From CAZROT01 sp964601895 (lineage in GTDB: Bacteria; Pseudomonadota; Gammaproteobacteria; Enterobacterales; Enterobacteriaceae), in NCBI GenBank assembly GCA_964601895.1, contig CAZROT010000001.1, positions 1-64,000 of the forward strand: a stretch of DNA of 64,000 bases, read 5' to 3'. The stretch's first letter is position 1, and each line of letters opens with the position of its first letter. Below, one piece after another: positions 37,362 to 46,441 of the stretch. The notes below the pieces were generated by a model. It saw only the letters and a list, made by a program, of their open reading frames with translations. It did no database searches and had not been told where the DNA came from. Position numbers and translations under genes: made by a program.

Positions 37362-38264
37362 TTAACTGGCAGGTATACAAAAGAAGCGGCCGATATTCTG
37401 GCAACCCAGCCCTTTTAGCAGGGCACGCGTGTTATCCCATTGTGAAATGGAAGACATCGCCGGCTCTACAAGTACCGCACGACGGATATTTTGAAAATCA
37501 CAGCCAGACATATTCATCATGATAAGGGCGGACTGTAAAGGCGCCAGGCTGGGATTAAACGCCGCATTTTCTGCATAACGCCCGGTATAAATAGTTCCCT
37601 GCACCGTTTCCAGCGCTACACCGCTGTACGATTTGCTGTAAGGAGCATGGCTCTGACAGGCGGCATTCAGTGCAGCCTGTACCAGAATGTCAGCATCGGT
37701 ATTGGTTAAACGGTAATGATGCTGCTGTTTATCCATGAGAAAATGAGTGACTGCCAGGTTTTGGGGACCAAAAGCATCAGAAAGATAGTCTGTCAATGTG
37801 CCAGGTGGCCGCTTTGGTAAATGGATGGGCAGAGAAGCACCATTATGAAGCTCATTGATAAACTGGCGGCAATGGCCACAGGGGGGATGGTTAACATAAA
37901 TCGCTGCCAGCCCTGATTCACCACTTAACCAGGCGTGGGTAATGGCAGACTGCTCTGCGTGAACCGTGTGCTGCAGAGACATCCCTGGGAATTCCATATT
38001 GGCGCCAAAATAAAGATGGCCACTTTTCCCGCGCACCAGAGCACCCACGTTGAAATTTGACACGGCTGTACGGGCACAGGCGGCAGCCAGAGGAAGCAGA
38101 GCGCAGGCCAGTTGGTCATCATCCAGTTTACAGGCCTGTTTTATAGTTTCTACCTGCAGAGCCGTTAATACCCCTGAAAAATAGGGATGGCTCAGACAGG
38201 GATGCAGTGATGACTGCAGTGTGGCGGGCAGGGTATTCAGCGCAGCAAGGAAACGCGTTTGCAT
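37362..38264 (-). CDS. cdd: Cytidine deaminase
   Basis: 300 aa (E. coli Cdd 294), the two-domain enterobacterial form. The N-terminal domain has the zinc and catalytic motifs HAEQSAITHAW and NHPPCGHCRQFINELHNG. The C-terminal pseudo-domain keeps CQSHAPYSKSYSGVAL and NAAFNPSLAPLQSAL. It deaminates cytidine and deoxycytidine for pyrimidine salvage. It lies 81 bp upstream of sanA on the same strand. Confidence 0.95.
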   Translation of the reverse strand: MQTRFLAALNTLPATLQSSLHPCLSHPYFSGVLTALQVETIKQACKLDDDQLACALLPLAAACARTAVSNFNVGALVRGKSGHLYFGANMEFPGMSLQHTVHAEQSAITHAWLSGESGLAAIYVNHPPCGHCRQFINELHNGASLPIHLPKRPPGTLTDYLSDAFGPQNLAVTHFLMDKQQHHYRLTNTDADILVQAALNAACQSHAPYSKSYSGVALETVQGTIYTGRYAENAAFNPSLAPLQSALIMMNMSGCDFQNIRRAVLVEPAMSSISQWDNTRALLKGLGCQNIGRFFCIPAS

Positions 38265-38346
38265 AGTAAAGCACTCACTTAACGCCTGGTGAAGGCGGTT
38301 TTACTGGTTTTTGGGGGCAGTTAAAATACCACAATTTTATTATATT

Positions 38347-39267
38347 TCAGATAACGACAACGGAGGTGCGTACTGCATCCACAATAGCTAATCTGACGGC
38401 TTCGGCCGCTGCTGTGCCTGTCGTGAGCACTGAAGCCTGCTGTTCACCGAGTGAAATGGTAAACAGGATATCACCATCATAACAGGTAAAAAGGGGAGAA
38501 ATGGCGCGTGCCATTCCGGCAACAGCCATCCTGCTGATGCGCATTAACTCTGTTTTAGAGAATTTTGCATTGGTGAATACCGCAACCAGTGTGGTATTTG
38601 CACATTGAAAAAAAGTAAGCGCTTCTGGATGTGTGCATAGCCATCGGCTGGTATTGACAAAGGTACCATCTTCCCACTGTGCGCCTGCAATAATGTTGCC
38701 TGCTGCATCAAGCACATCACCGCCTGCGTTCACGACTGCAAAGGCAATTATCTTTACTCCATCAGCCAGAGTGATTTCAGCCCGTCCCAGCCCGCCAGTC
38801 ATGGTTCTGGCATGAGGAATGAGTTTTCCCACCGTTGCCCCTGTACCCGCTCCAGTCTGTCCGCCTGATGACAACTGCTCTTCAGTGGCAGTAAGACAGG
38901 CCTGCCAGGCATCTGCTGCTGTGGGTGGATGAGCCTCTTTATAACCAAGATCATAAATGGCAACAGCAGGGACAACAGGCACGACACCGTGTGGTAATAC
39001 CAGACCGGTATGGCGCTCAGCTAAAAAACGCATGACACCTTCGGCAGCATATAATCCGAAAGCACTCCCGCCTGTAAATACCAGAGCATGTAAGTGGGCA
39101 ACGCTGGCGTCGGCATTAAGAGGGGCGAGTTCATGCGAAGCGGGCGCTGGACCACAGAGTATACAGGCACCTGTCGCTGTTGATGAGAAAAGAAAAACGG
39201 ACAGGCCAGTGCCTTTTTTATTATCGGTAAAATGACCGATTCTCAGTCCCGGGATGACTGAATTCAT
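38347..39267 (-). CDS. P1/S58 family (DmpA-like) self-cleaving peptidase
   Basis: 306 aa. It has family marks ALVFTGGSAFGLYAAEGVMRFL, QTGAGTGATVGKL and the self-cleavage site CANTTLVAVFTNAKFSK, where the chain would be cut before the first threonine to expose the N-terminal nucleophile, as in L-aminopeptidase D-Ala-esterase DmpA. The substrate is not predictable. It lies 11 bp downstream of metG and may be co-transcribed with it. It is not part of the E. coli metG locus, so it was gained here or lost there. Confidence 0.88.
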   Translation of the reverse strand: MNSVIPGLRIGHFTDNKKGTGLSVFLFSSTATGACILCGPAPASHELAPLNADASVAHLHALVFTGGSAFGLYAAEGVMRFLAERHTGLVLPHGVVPVVPAVAIYDLGYKEAHPPTAADAWQACLTATEEQLSSGGQTGAGTGATVGKLIPHARTMTGGLGRAEITLADGVKIIAFAVVNAGGDVLDAAGNIIAGAQWEDGTFVNTSRWLCTHPEALTFFQCANTTLVAVFTNAKFSKTELMRISRMAVAGMARAISPLFTCYDGDILFTISLGEQQASVLTTGTAAAEAVRLAIVDAVRTSVVVI

Positions 39268-39278
39268 TTTAGTAATAT

Positions 39279-41321
39279 TTACTTTATCGCCATACCAGGC
39301 TCGGCACCATCGTCAGGACTGAGCAGAAAAAGATCTTTTCCACCTGGGCCTGCCATTATCACCATGCCTTGCGAAACACCAAAACGCATTTTACGTGGTG
39401 CCAGATTGACTATCATCACTGTCAGACGACCTTCCAGTATGCTGGGATCGGGCCAGGCTTCCTTAATCCCCGAAAACACCTGGCGTGTTTCACCGCCAAT
39501 ATCCAGTGTCAGCTGTAATAATTTATCAGAGCCCTCTACCTGTTTTGCCTGCTCGATACGTGCAACACGCATATCTATTTTGGCAAAATCATCAATGCTG
39601 ATAAGCGATGCAGCAGGATGACCTGCCGAATCAGTCACGGGGACTGCGGTTATGTTTTTTTCTGTTGTGCTCATGCTGTCTTTTGATGCTTCAATCATGG
39701 CGTTTACACTGGTTATGTCAATACGATTAAATAACGGTTGAAAGGAGTTAATCTGATGGTCTGTTAAGGGTTCTTCAATGGCGTCCCAGCTCAATTCAAT
39801 GTTGAGAAAAGCCTCAGTACGTTGGCTTAATGAAGGTAACACAGGTTTAAGGTAAGTCATCAGTATGCGAAACAGATTAATCCCCATCGAACAGATTTCC
39901 TGCAATCTGATAGCGTCTTCTTCTTTTCTGGCAACGACCCATGGAGCCTGTTCGTCGATATAACGATTAGCGGCGTCAGCCAGCGCCATGATACTACGGG
40001 TTGCTTTGCTGTATTCACGGTGATGCCACGCATGCGCGATATCGGGTGCGGCATTAATAAAAGTCTGGTAGAGCGCGGGAGAGGCAATATTACCGGCGAG
40101 TCTGTTGGCAAATTTTTTGTTAATGAAGCCTGCACTGCGTGATGCCAGATTGACGACCTTGTTCACAATATCCGTATTCACACGTTGCACAAAATCGTCC
40201 AGATTCAGATCGATATCATCAATGTGTGGCGAGAGCCGGGTGGCATAATAGTAACGCAGGCAATCTGCATCAAAATGGTTCAGATAGGTCCCTGCTTTGA
40301 TGAAGGTTCCCCGTGATTTGGACATTTTTTCCCCGTTCACCGTGACATAGCCATGGACGAACAGATTATCAGGTTTGCGAAAATGGCTACCATGCAGCAT
40401 TGCAGGCCAGAACAGACTGTGAAAATAAACAATGTCTTTACCAATAAAGTGATAAAGCTCTGTGGTGGAGTTGCTGTGCCAGAATTCATCGAAATTCAAA
40501 TCAGGCCGCTTATCACACAGATTTTTGAACGCCCCCATATAACCCACTGGGGCATCCAGCCAGACGTAAAAAAATTTTCCGGGTGTATCGGGGATTTCAA
40601 AACCAAAATACGGGGCATCCCGAGTGATATCCCACTGTTGCAGGCCTGAGGTAAACCATTCCTGCATTTTATTGGCAACCTGTTCCTGTAAGGTGCCGGA
40701 ACGAATCCATGTCTGTAACATATCGCTGAAAGCAGGCAGATCAAAGAAATAATGTTCAGATTCACGCAATACTGGCCGTGCACCCGACAATATGGATTTG
40801 GGGCTCTTAAGATCAGCAGGATTGTAAGTTGCTCCGCATATTTCACAATTATCGCCATACTGATCCACTGCATTGCATTTCGGGCAGGTACCTTTTACAA
40901 AACGATCAGGTAAAAATAGTTGTTTTTCAGGATCATATAATTGTTCAATTACACGGGTTTTAATATGATTGTTTTTCTTCAGACGATGATAAATCAGATT
41001 TAATAATTCACGATTTTCATCACTATGAGTAGAATGATAGTTATCATAACTGATGGAAAATAAATTTAGATCCTGCTGATGTTCCAGTTTCATTTCAGCA
41101 ATGACCTGTTCCGGTGGAACACCCAATTGCTGGGCTTTTAGCATAATCGGTGTTCCATGAGTGTCATCTGCACAGACGAAATAAACTTCGTGGTTACGCA
41201 TGCGCTGGTAACGCACCCAGATATCGGCCTGAATATGTTCCAGCATGTGGCCGAGGTGAAGGGAACCATTCGCATAAGGTAACGCACAGGTCACCAGCAT
41301 TTTTTTTACAGGCTGAGTCAT
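39279..41321 (-). CDS. metG: Methionyl-tRNA synthetase
   Basis: 680 aa (E. coli 677). A class I synthetase with PYANGSLHLGHMLEHIQAD (HIGH motif near residue 21), the four-cysteine zinc knuckle (CPKC...CEIC, ~residues 146-162), GEKMSKSRGTF (KMSKS, ~residue 332) and a C-terminal tRNA-binding domain (IDDFAKIDMRVARIEQAKQV, ~580 on) for dimerisation. Divergent from mrp, as in E. coli. Confidence 0.97.
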   Translation of the reverse strand: MTQPVKKMLVTCALPYANGSLHLGHMLEHIQADIWVRYQRMRNHEVYFVCADDTHGTPIMLKAQQLGVPPEQVIAEMKLEHQQDLNLFSISYDNYHSTHSDENRELLNLIYHRLKKNNHIKTRVIEQLYDPEKQLFLPDRFVKGTCPKCNAVDQYGDNCEICGATYNPADLKSPKSILSGARPVLRESEHYFFDLPAFSDMLQTWIRSGTLQEQVANKMQEWFTSGLQQWDITRDAPYFGFEIPDTPGKFFYVWLDAPVGYMGAFKNLCDKRPDLNFDEFWHSNSTTELYHFIGKDIVYFHSLFWPAMLHGSHFRKPDNLFVHGYVTVNGEKMSKSRGTFIKAGTYLNHFDADCLRYYYATRLSPHIDDIDLNLDDFVQRVNTDIVNKVVNLASRSAGFINKKFANRLAGNIASPALYQTFINAAPDIAHAWHHREYSKATRSIMALADAANRYIDEQAPWVVARKEEDAIRLQEICSMGINLFRILMTYLKPVLPSLSQRTEAFLNIELSWDAIEEPLTDHQINSFQPLFNRIDITSVNAMIEASKDSMSTTEKNITAVPVTDSAGHPAASLISIDDFAKIDMRVARIEQAKQVEGSDKLLQLTLDIGGETRQVFSGIKEAWPDPSILEGRLTVMIVNLAPRKMRFGVSQGMVIMAGPGGKDLFLLSPDDGAEPGMAIK

Positions 41322-41530
41322 AGAATAAGGGGATGGGTTTCTGTTAAATAAAAATAAAGGATATCCATACTAACTGATCATGCCTGTTGTTACTATTGAT
41401 TATGGCGATATTCTATGAAGGTTTGAGTTGGCACGTTACCATTTTTTACAAAACGTCATTTTCAGTAGTGAGTGTTCTGATATGCTGCTGATGATATCAA
41501 TCTGCTTATTTTAACTTGAGAGGAGTCGGG

Positions 41531-42640
41531 ATGAGCTCAACATCCAGCCAGACAGATCCTGACAGATTGCGCAAAACGGTCAGTGAAATACTAAATGGTT
41601 TTACCCATCCGACATTAGAACGCAATCTTCAGGCGCTGAATGCGTTGCAACATTGTGTTCTGCTTGACAATATATTGCACATTGAGCTGGTCATGCCTTT
41701 TGCGTGGCAGAGTGGTTTCGAGGCTTTAACGAAAGAAGTTGATGCCAGACTGTTGCAGGCGACTTGCGCCAGAAAGACGGCATGGCGATTATCTCATCAT
41801 ATTTCTACCTTACGCAGGGCAAATAAGCGGCCAGGTATTAGGGGAGTACGTAATATTCTGGCAGTGAGTTCCGGCAAGGGAGGGGTAGGAAAATCCAGTA
41901 TTGCAGTAAATCTGGCATTGGCGCTGGCGAAGGAAGGTGCCAGAGCAGGTATCCTGGATGCAGATATTTACGGTCCTTCAGTTCCTTTTATGCTGGGGAG
42001 TGCGGAAAAAAAACCGACTTCACCTGATGGTAAACACATGGCACCTGTCATGGCACATGGTCTGGCAACAAATTCCATAGGTTATCTGGCGACAGAGGAT
42101 AGTGCGATGGTATGGCGTGGTCCAATGGCCAGTAAGGCACTGATGCAGATGCTGCAGGAAACGTTATGGCCGGATGTGGAATACCTGATTATCGACATGC
42201 CACCGGGTACAGGTGATATTCAGCTGACACTGGCGCAGAATATCCCTGTAACCGCCGCAGTAGTTGTTACTACGCCGCAGGATATTGCGTTGATCGATGC
42301 GATGAAAGGTATTGTGATGTTCGATAAAGTACAGGTCCCAATACTGGGTATTATCGAAAATATGAGCATGCATGTCTGCAGCCAGTGTGGCCACGAGGAG
42401 GCTATTTTTGGCAGTGGGGGCGCCAGAAAGCTTGCACAAAAGTATGGCTGTAAGTTGCTGGGACAAATTCCTCTGCATATTGCGGTGCGCGAAGCGCTGG
42501 ATAGCGGTGAACCCGGTGTAGTGAGTTCACCAGACAGTGAACTGACCCGTCAGTATCGTGAACTGGCTGCTGTTGTCGCTGCTGCCATGTACTGGCAGGG
42601 TGAAAAGGTCGCGGATGATATTGCTTTTCGTACGCTGTGA
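41531..42640 (+). CDS. mrp: Iron-sulfur cluster carrier protein Mrp/ApbC
   Basis: 369 aa, the same as E. coli. A P-loop ATPase that carries and delivers Fe-S clusters. N-terminal MIP18-like part (1-95), then AVSSGKGGVGKSSIAVNLA (deviant Walker A), DADIYGPSVPFML and the cluster-binding CSQCGHEEAIFGSGGA. The ATG at 41531 has GAGGAG upstream; the in-frame TTG at 41516 is not needed. Confidence 0.96.
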   Translation: MSSTSSQTDPDRLRKTVSEILNGFTHPTLERNLQALNALQHCVLLDNILHIELVMPFAWQSGFEALTKEVDARLLQATCARKTAWRLSHHISTLRRANKRPGIRGVRNILAVSSGKGGVGKSSIAVNLALALAKEGARAGILDADIYGPSVPFMLGSAEKKPTSPDGKHMAPVMAHGLATNSIGYLATEDSAMVWRGPMASKALMQMLQETLWPDVEYLIIDMPPGTGDIQLTLAQNIPVTAAVVVTTPQDIALIDAMKGIVMFDKVQVPILGIIENMSMHVCSQCGHEEAIFGSGGARKLAQKYGCKLLGQIPLHIAVREALDSGEPGVVSSPDSELTRQYRELAAVVAAAMYWQGEKVADDIAFRTL

Positions 42641-42684
42641 CGTTAAGGCCGAAGCGTGGCTCTGTTGGGGATGATAAGCTTATT

Positions 42685-42726
42685 TACCTGTTTTGATGCA
42701 TAGCATAAAAAGGGCAGGTATTTTTT
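42685..42726 (+). terminator. Candidate terminator after mrp
   Basis: TACCTG(TTTT)...(AAAAA)GGGCAGGTA followed by six T, 45 bp after the mrp stop. The stem is interrupted, so efficiency is uncertain. Confidence 0.5.
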
Positions 42727-42830
42727 GCGGATAACAGCATTACATGGCCGCAGATTTGGCTCTTTGGCTCCCGGTGTTATTTAAACAGGCATGGCTATCT
42801 TTAAATAAACGATTATCGAGGAAAGTGCTT

Positions 42831-42894
42831 GCTCCGGATGGAGGCTTAGTCCCTGATGTATGTTAATCCCTGGTGTTCAATACCAGTCCGGAGC
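42831..42894. repeat. Inverted repeat downstream of mrp and the small exported gene
   Basis: GCTCCGGA and TCCGGAGC arms (8 bp, perfect) 48 bp apart, with a smaller TGGT...ACCA stem inside. It lies between the convergent mrp and small exported protein gene and may end transcription of the latter. The string CCGGATGGAG also occurs in a hairpin at 46272. Confidence 0.4.
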
Positions 42895-42925
42895 GGGTAG
42901 TTCAGGCGGTTACTATTTCTGCCTG

Positions 42926-43192
42926 TTAGTGCCCATGGTCGTCCTGGCTTGCTTTTGCTGCTTCAGTAGTTTTTTCATGGGCAGCTTTGGACGCTTCATG
43001 AGCTTTATCAGTTTCCTGTTTCGCTTCTTTTTCTTTGCCGGCTTTATGGTTACTAACCGCTTTACGATGCTGTTTTGCGGCTTCTTCATGGTGTTTTGCG
43101 GCTTCTTCATGGACTGCTGTATCAGCAGCAATAGCAGCAGTAGTCATGAACCCCAAAGAAAATGCAGATGCGATGAGTAGCTTATTCAACAT
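42926..43192 (-). CDS. Small exported Ala/Lys/Glu/His-rich helical protein
   Basis: 88 aa. CAGGAGATTTTT before the ATG is a strong ribosome site. A Sec signal peptide (MLNKLLIASAFSLGFMTTAA, likely cut after AIA, residue 22) leaves a ~65-residue mature protein made almost only of A, K, E, H, Q, S, T and D, with repeated HEEAAKHHEEAAKQH and HEASKAAHEKTTEA units, predicted as one long charged helix ending in DDHGH. The histidines suggest possible metal binding (inference). No known family is recognised. The opposite-strand 106-codon frame is a shadow. Confidence 0.75.
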   Translation of the reverse strand: MLNKLLIASAFSLGFMTTAAIAADTAVHEEAAKHHEEAAKQHRKAVSNHKAGKEKEAKQETDKAHEASKAAHEKTTEAAKASQDDHGH

Positions 43193-43701
43193 AAAAATCT
43201 CCTGGTTTGCGTTTTAAAGCTCAGATAAGTGTGAGTCACGATCATTTTTTGGATGAAATAATCGGGACAGGTTTTGAGCACTGTTGTCTGTATTTCGGTT
43301 CATACAATTCAATGAGGCAAAGTAACTCTCACCCTGCCAGCATGTCTGTGCAATCATCAGAGCTATGGTGAGTGTCTGTCGGGTCTTATTACGCCTTACA
43401 GGATGGTTTACCATAACCCATTTCAGATTTATTAATTAATAACACAGAAATTATATCTAACAGGAATGCGTGTTGCTGTCAAATCGCGTTTATTTAATAT
43501 ACATACCTATTTTTTGCACAGCGTTTTTAAGTGCTCCGGATTCTTTAAAATGGATAATATTAAGCATATGCAGTGGTTTGCAACAGTGCTGCATTTCACG
43601 GATTACGTGTTTCAGCGCCATAATTGCTGGCATTAGTATTATGATATTCTTATAATCAACGCGCTTCAGGCTTGAACGCTGAAAATGGGGATGCTGGCAA
43701 A
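43193..43701. other. Intergenic region between the small exported protein and dcd
   Basis: About 510 bp between divergent genes, AT-rich in the middle. Small frames (43214-43414 minus, 43470-43655 plus) lack ribosome sites and recognisable products. No tRNA or other RNA gene was seen. E. coli udk, normally upstream of dcd, is absent. Confidence 0.4.
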
Positions 43702-44283
43702 ATGAGACTGTGCGATCGTGATATAGAAGTGTTGCTGGATAGTGAAAAATTAGTCATCAATCCCCGCCCTGCGGCTGAACGTATTAATGGCGCAACTGTT
43801 GATATTCGTCTGGGTAATCAATTTCGGGTCTTTCGCGGATATACCGCGCCGTTTATTGATTTAAGTGGTCCTAAAGATGACATCAGCGCAGCCCTTGATC
43901 GTACGATGAGTGACGAAATTGTGCTGTCCGGGAATGAAGCATTTTTTCTCCACCCTGGGGAATTATCTCTCGCAGTCACACTGGAATCGATAATAATGCC
44001 GGACGATCTTGTTGGCTGGCTGGACGGTCGTTCATCACTTGCTCGCCTTGGTCTCATGGTTCATGTGACATCACATCGTATTGATCCTGGCTGGCACGGA
44101 AATATTGTTCTTGAATTTTATAATTCGGGTAAATTGCCGTTGGCATTGCGTCCTGGTATGTTTATTGGTGCATTGAGTTTTGAGCCGCTTTCCGGCCCTG
44201 CTGAACGTCCCTACAATCGTCGCCATGATGCCAAATATCAGGATCAGAAAGGTGCAGTTGCCAGCCGTATTGATAAAGATTGA
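43702..44283 (+). CDS. dcd: dCTP deaminase
   Basis: 193 aa, the same as E. coli. It deaminates dCTP to dUTP, the main source of dTTP precursor. Motifs are MRLCDRDIEVLL, RINGATVDIRLGNQFRVF, DGRSSLARLGLMVHVTSHRI and NIVLEFYNSGKLPL with the catalytic glutamate. The ATG at 43702 is preferred over a TTG at 43672. It lies 49 bp before asmA, an order kept in E. coli. Confidence 0.96.
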   Translation: MRLCDRDIEVLLDSEKLVINPRPAAERINGATVDIRLGNQFRVFRGYTAPFIDLSGPKDDISAALDRTMSDEIVLSGNEAFFLHPGELSLAVTLESIIMPDDLVGWLDGRSSLARLGLMVHVTSHRIDPGWHGNIVLEFYNSGKLPLALRPGMFIGALSFEPLSGPAERPYNRRHDAKYQDQKGAVASRIDKD

Positions 44284-44332
44284 TTATTGTCCGGTAGTTC
44301 AGTACAGGCAGTACAGGTAGCCAGGAGAAATA

Positions 44333-46186
44333 ATGAAAAGACTACTGACAATTTTGGTAATATTGTTACTTGTGCTGGTTGCAGGCGTAGCAGCGTTGGT
44401 ATTGTTAGTCAATCCAAATGATTTTCGTAATTACATGGTCATTCAGGTCGAGCAAAAAAGCGGCTATAAGTTAGATCCCGGCACTGATTTTCGCTGGCAT
44501 GTCTGGCCTCAGCTGAGCATTATTTCCGGGCGAATGAGCCTGACGCCGCCAGGAGAAAAAAAGCCTGTTATCAGTGCTGAAAATATGCGCCTTGATGTTG
44601 AATTGTGGCCATTGTTATCACGTCAGCTGGTTGTCAAGCAGGTCATGTTAAACAGGGCCGTGATACGTGTAACGCCGGGCAGTACGAAAAAACAGGCAAC
44701 TACTGATATCGCCGTTGTGTCTGACCAGAATAATGCCGCAGGCAGCAGTAAGTGGAACTGGGATATAGGTAAAATTGAGGTTATTGACAGCCTGCTGGTC
44801 TGGCAGGAAACGGAGAATGATCAGGTTACCGTACGTGATATTAATTTATTTCTTGAGCAGGATGAGCTAAAGCGGGCTAAATTGACCCTCAGTAGCCGCA
44901 TAAATCGCAACCAGCGCGAGCTGATGCTCGCAGTCATGGCTGATGTTGATATCGGGCGTTACCCTCATCAGGTAGTTGCTGATATTAATAAACTCAGCTA
45001 TACCCTGACAGGTGCTGATTTGCCTGTGGCAGGCATCAGTGGTACCGCTAGTCTGAAAGCCACTTATCAGGATGCGCCACGCAAAATACAACTCGATAAG
45101 ATGATGCTGAGTGTTAATGATAATGAACTGACCGGTAGCTTCAGTGGTGATTTGGGGGAGGTTCCCCAGTATCTCATTGACCTTTCTGCCAGAAAATTGA
45201 ACATTGATGCTATTGCTGGTGGAAAAATGCCGCCGCGTGCTGACAGCAATCGTACTACAGAACAATCACCATCTACCCCGGTTATTGTTGCGAAAGAATC
45301 CCCAGACAGAGCGCTGGATGTATTAAAGAGTTTTAATGCCCAGTTGCGACTAGCTGTTAATGAGATGGTATATTCTGGTTTGATTGTGAATGATTTTACT
45401 GTCAGGGCAATCAACCACCAGGGCAGAGTCAGAGTTAATACGCTGTCGGGTAAAGTTGCAGAAGGTGATTTTTCCATTCCTGTATCACTCGATGTGACAG
45501 GTAAAAAAGCGTCAGTCATGGTTGAACCTGTAATAAATCAGATGGAATTGCATCCATTATTAAAGGCAATGAACCTGACGCAAAATATTAAGGGTAAGTT
45601 TTCAGTGCAGGGACAGTTATCAGGTGAAGGATTAAATTATGACACCCTGAACCGCACTCTACAGGGCAAGCTAGAAGTTAACATGGCTGGAATAAAAATG
45701 GATGGTTTGAATATCCAGCAGCTGATTCAGCAGGCAATTGCACATATTGCTCAATTTGCTCAATCACCCAGCCAGAGTAGTATCCAGGATGGTTATCAGC
45801 GTTATACTGAAATCAGCCAGCTTCAGGCCAGTATGATATTCAATAAAGAAAAGACAATTGTTGATGATTTACGTGCAAGCTCTGAGGCCATTAACCTGAC
45901 AGGCAAAGGAAATCTCAGTATTCCAGCGCAGCAGTGTGATATGAGTTTTGATGTACGCGTTCTTCAAGGCTGGCAGGGTAACAGTGACAGGATAAAGAAA
46001 TTACAGTCAATGACTATTCCTTTGCATGTTTATGGTCCCTGGAATAATTTAAAATACCAATTGAATGTAGAAAATTTATTGCGTAATGAATTGAAAGAAA
46101 AAGCAAAAAAAGCACTTGATAACTGGCTGGAATCGCAATCGCATGAAGAAAATAACGCGTTGAAATCATTACTGGATAAGCTTTGA
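44333..46186 (+). CDS. asmA: AsmA, inner-membrane-anchored envelope assembly protein
   Basis: 617 aa, the same as E. coli. One N-terminal membrane helix (residues ~4-26, LLTILVILLLVLVAGVAALVLLV) and a long periplasmic beta-rich domain, with the conserved NPNDFRNYM and the C-terminal AsmA region (GKFSVQGQLSGEGLNYDTLN, residues ~425-570). It belongs to the AsmA-like family linked to outer-membrane lipid transport and assembly. It follows dcd and converges with yegH, as in E. coli. Confidence 0.94.
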   Translation: MKRLLTILVILLLVLVAGVAALVLLVNPNDFRNYMVIQVEQKSGYKLDPGTDFRWHVWPQLSIISGRMSLTPPGEKKPVISAENMRLDVELWPLLSRQLVVKQVMLNRAVIRVTPGSTKKQATTDIAVVSDQNNAAGSSKWNWDIGKIEVIDSLLVWQETENDQVTVRDINLFLEQDELKRAKLTLSSRINRNQRELMLAVMADVDIGRYPHQVVADINKLSYTLTGADLPVAGISGTASLKATYQDAPRKIQLDKMMLSVNDNELTGSFSGDLGEVPQYLIDLSARKLNIDAIAGGKMPPRADSNRTTEQSPSTPVIVAKESPDRALDVLKSFNAQLRLAVNEMVYSGLIVNDFTVRAINHQGRVRVNTLSGKVAEGDFSIPVSLDVTGKKASVMVEPVINQMELHPLLKAMNLTQNIKGKFSVQGQLSGEGLNYDTLNRTLQGKLEVNMAGIKMDGLNIQQLIQQAIAHIAQFAQSPSQSSIQDGYQRYTEISQLQASMIFNKEKTIVDDLRASSEAINLTGKGNLSIPAQQCDMSFDVRVLQGWQGNSDRIKKLQSMTIPLHVYGPWNNLKYQLNVENLLRNELKEKAKKALDNWLESQSHEENNALKSLLDKL

Positions 46187-46271
46187 TTATCGGCACTGCC
46201 TGACGGTGCTGCAGTAAATATTGCTTTTACCTTTTATTTCCTGTCACCCGCAGTGCAGCGTCAGGCCATGA

Positions 46272-46313
46272 CCGGATGGAGTTTATCTTACTTGCGATGA
46301 AGCTCCATCCCGG
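46272..46313. repeat. Hairpin in the asmA-yegH convergent gap
   Basis: CCGGATGGAG and CTCCATCCCGG arms around a ~21-bp loop. There is no T run, so it is not a classical terminator. A second short stem (AATGCC/GGCATT) follows near 46320-46340. Confidence 0.45.
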
Positions 46314-46375
46314 TATGCACAATGCCCACAAAAGGCATTAATGTGTCAGTAATAACCATTTGGCTATGGAGTTAT

Positions 46376-46397
46376 CCTGATCTCTGCAGAGATCAGG
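46376..46397. repeat. Perfect 22-bp palindrome
   Basis: CCTGATCTCTG followed immediately by its exact reverse complement. It lies between the convergent asmA and yegH stops, 45 bp from the yegH end. It may be an RNA stability or termination hairpin, or a protein site. Confidence 0.5.
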
Positions 46398-46441
46398 CAG
46401 AAATTGTACACTCCTGATTGCCCTTTTTTCATCAGCATCCG

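Noticed and set aside
42860..43180. 106-codon + strand ORF rich in F, C and S
   Set aside because: It mirrors the minus-strand small exported gene, which has the ribosome site and signal peptide.
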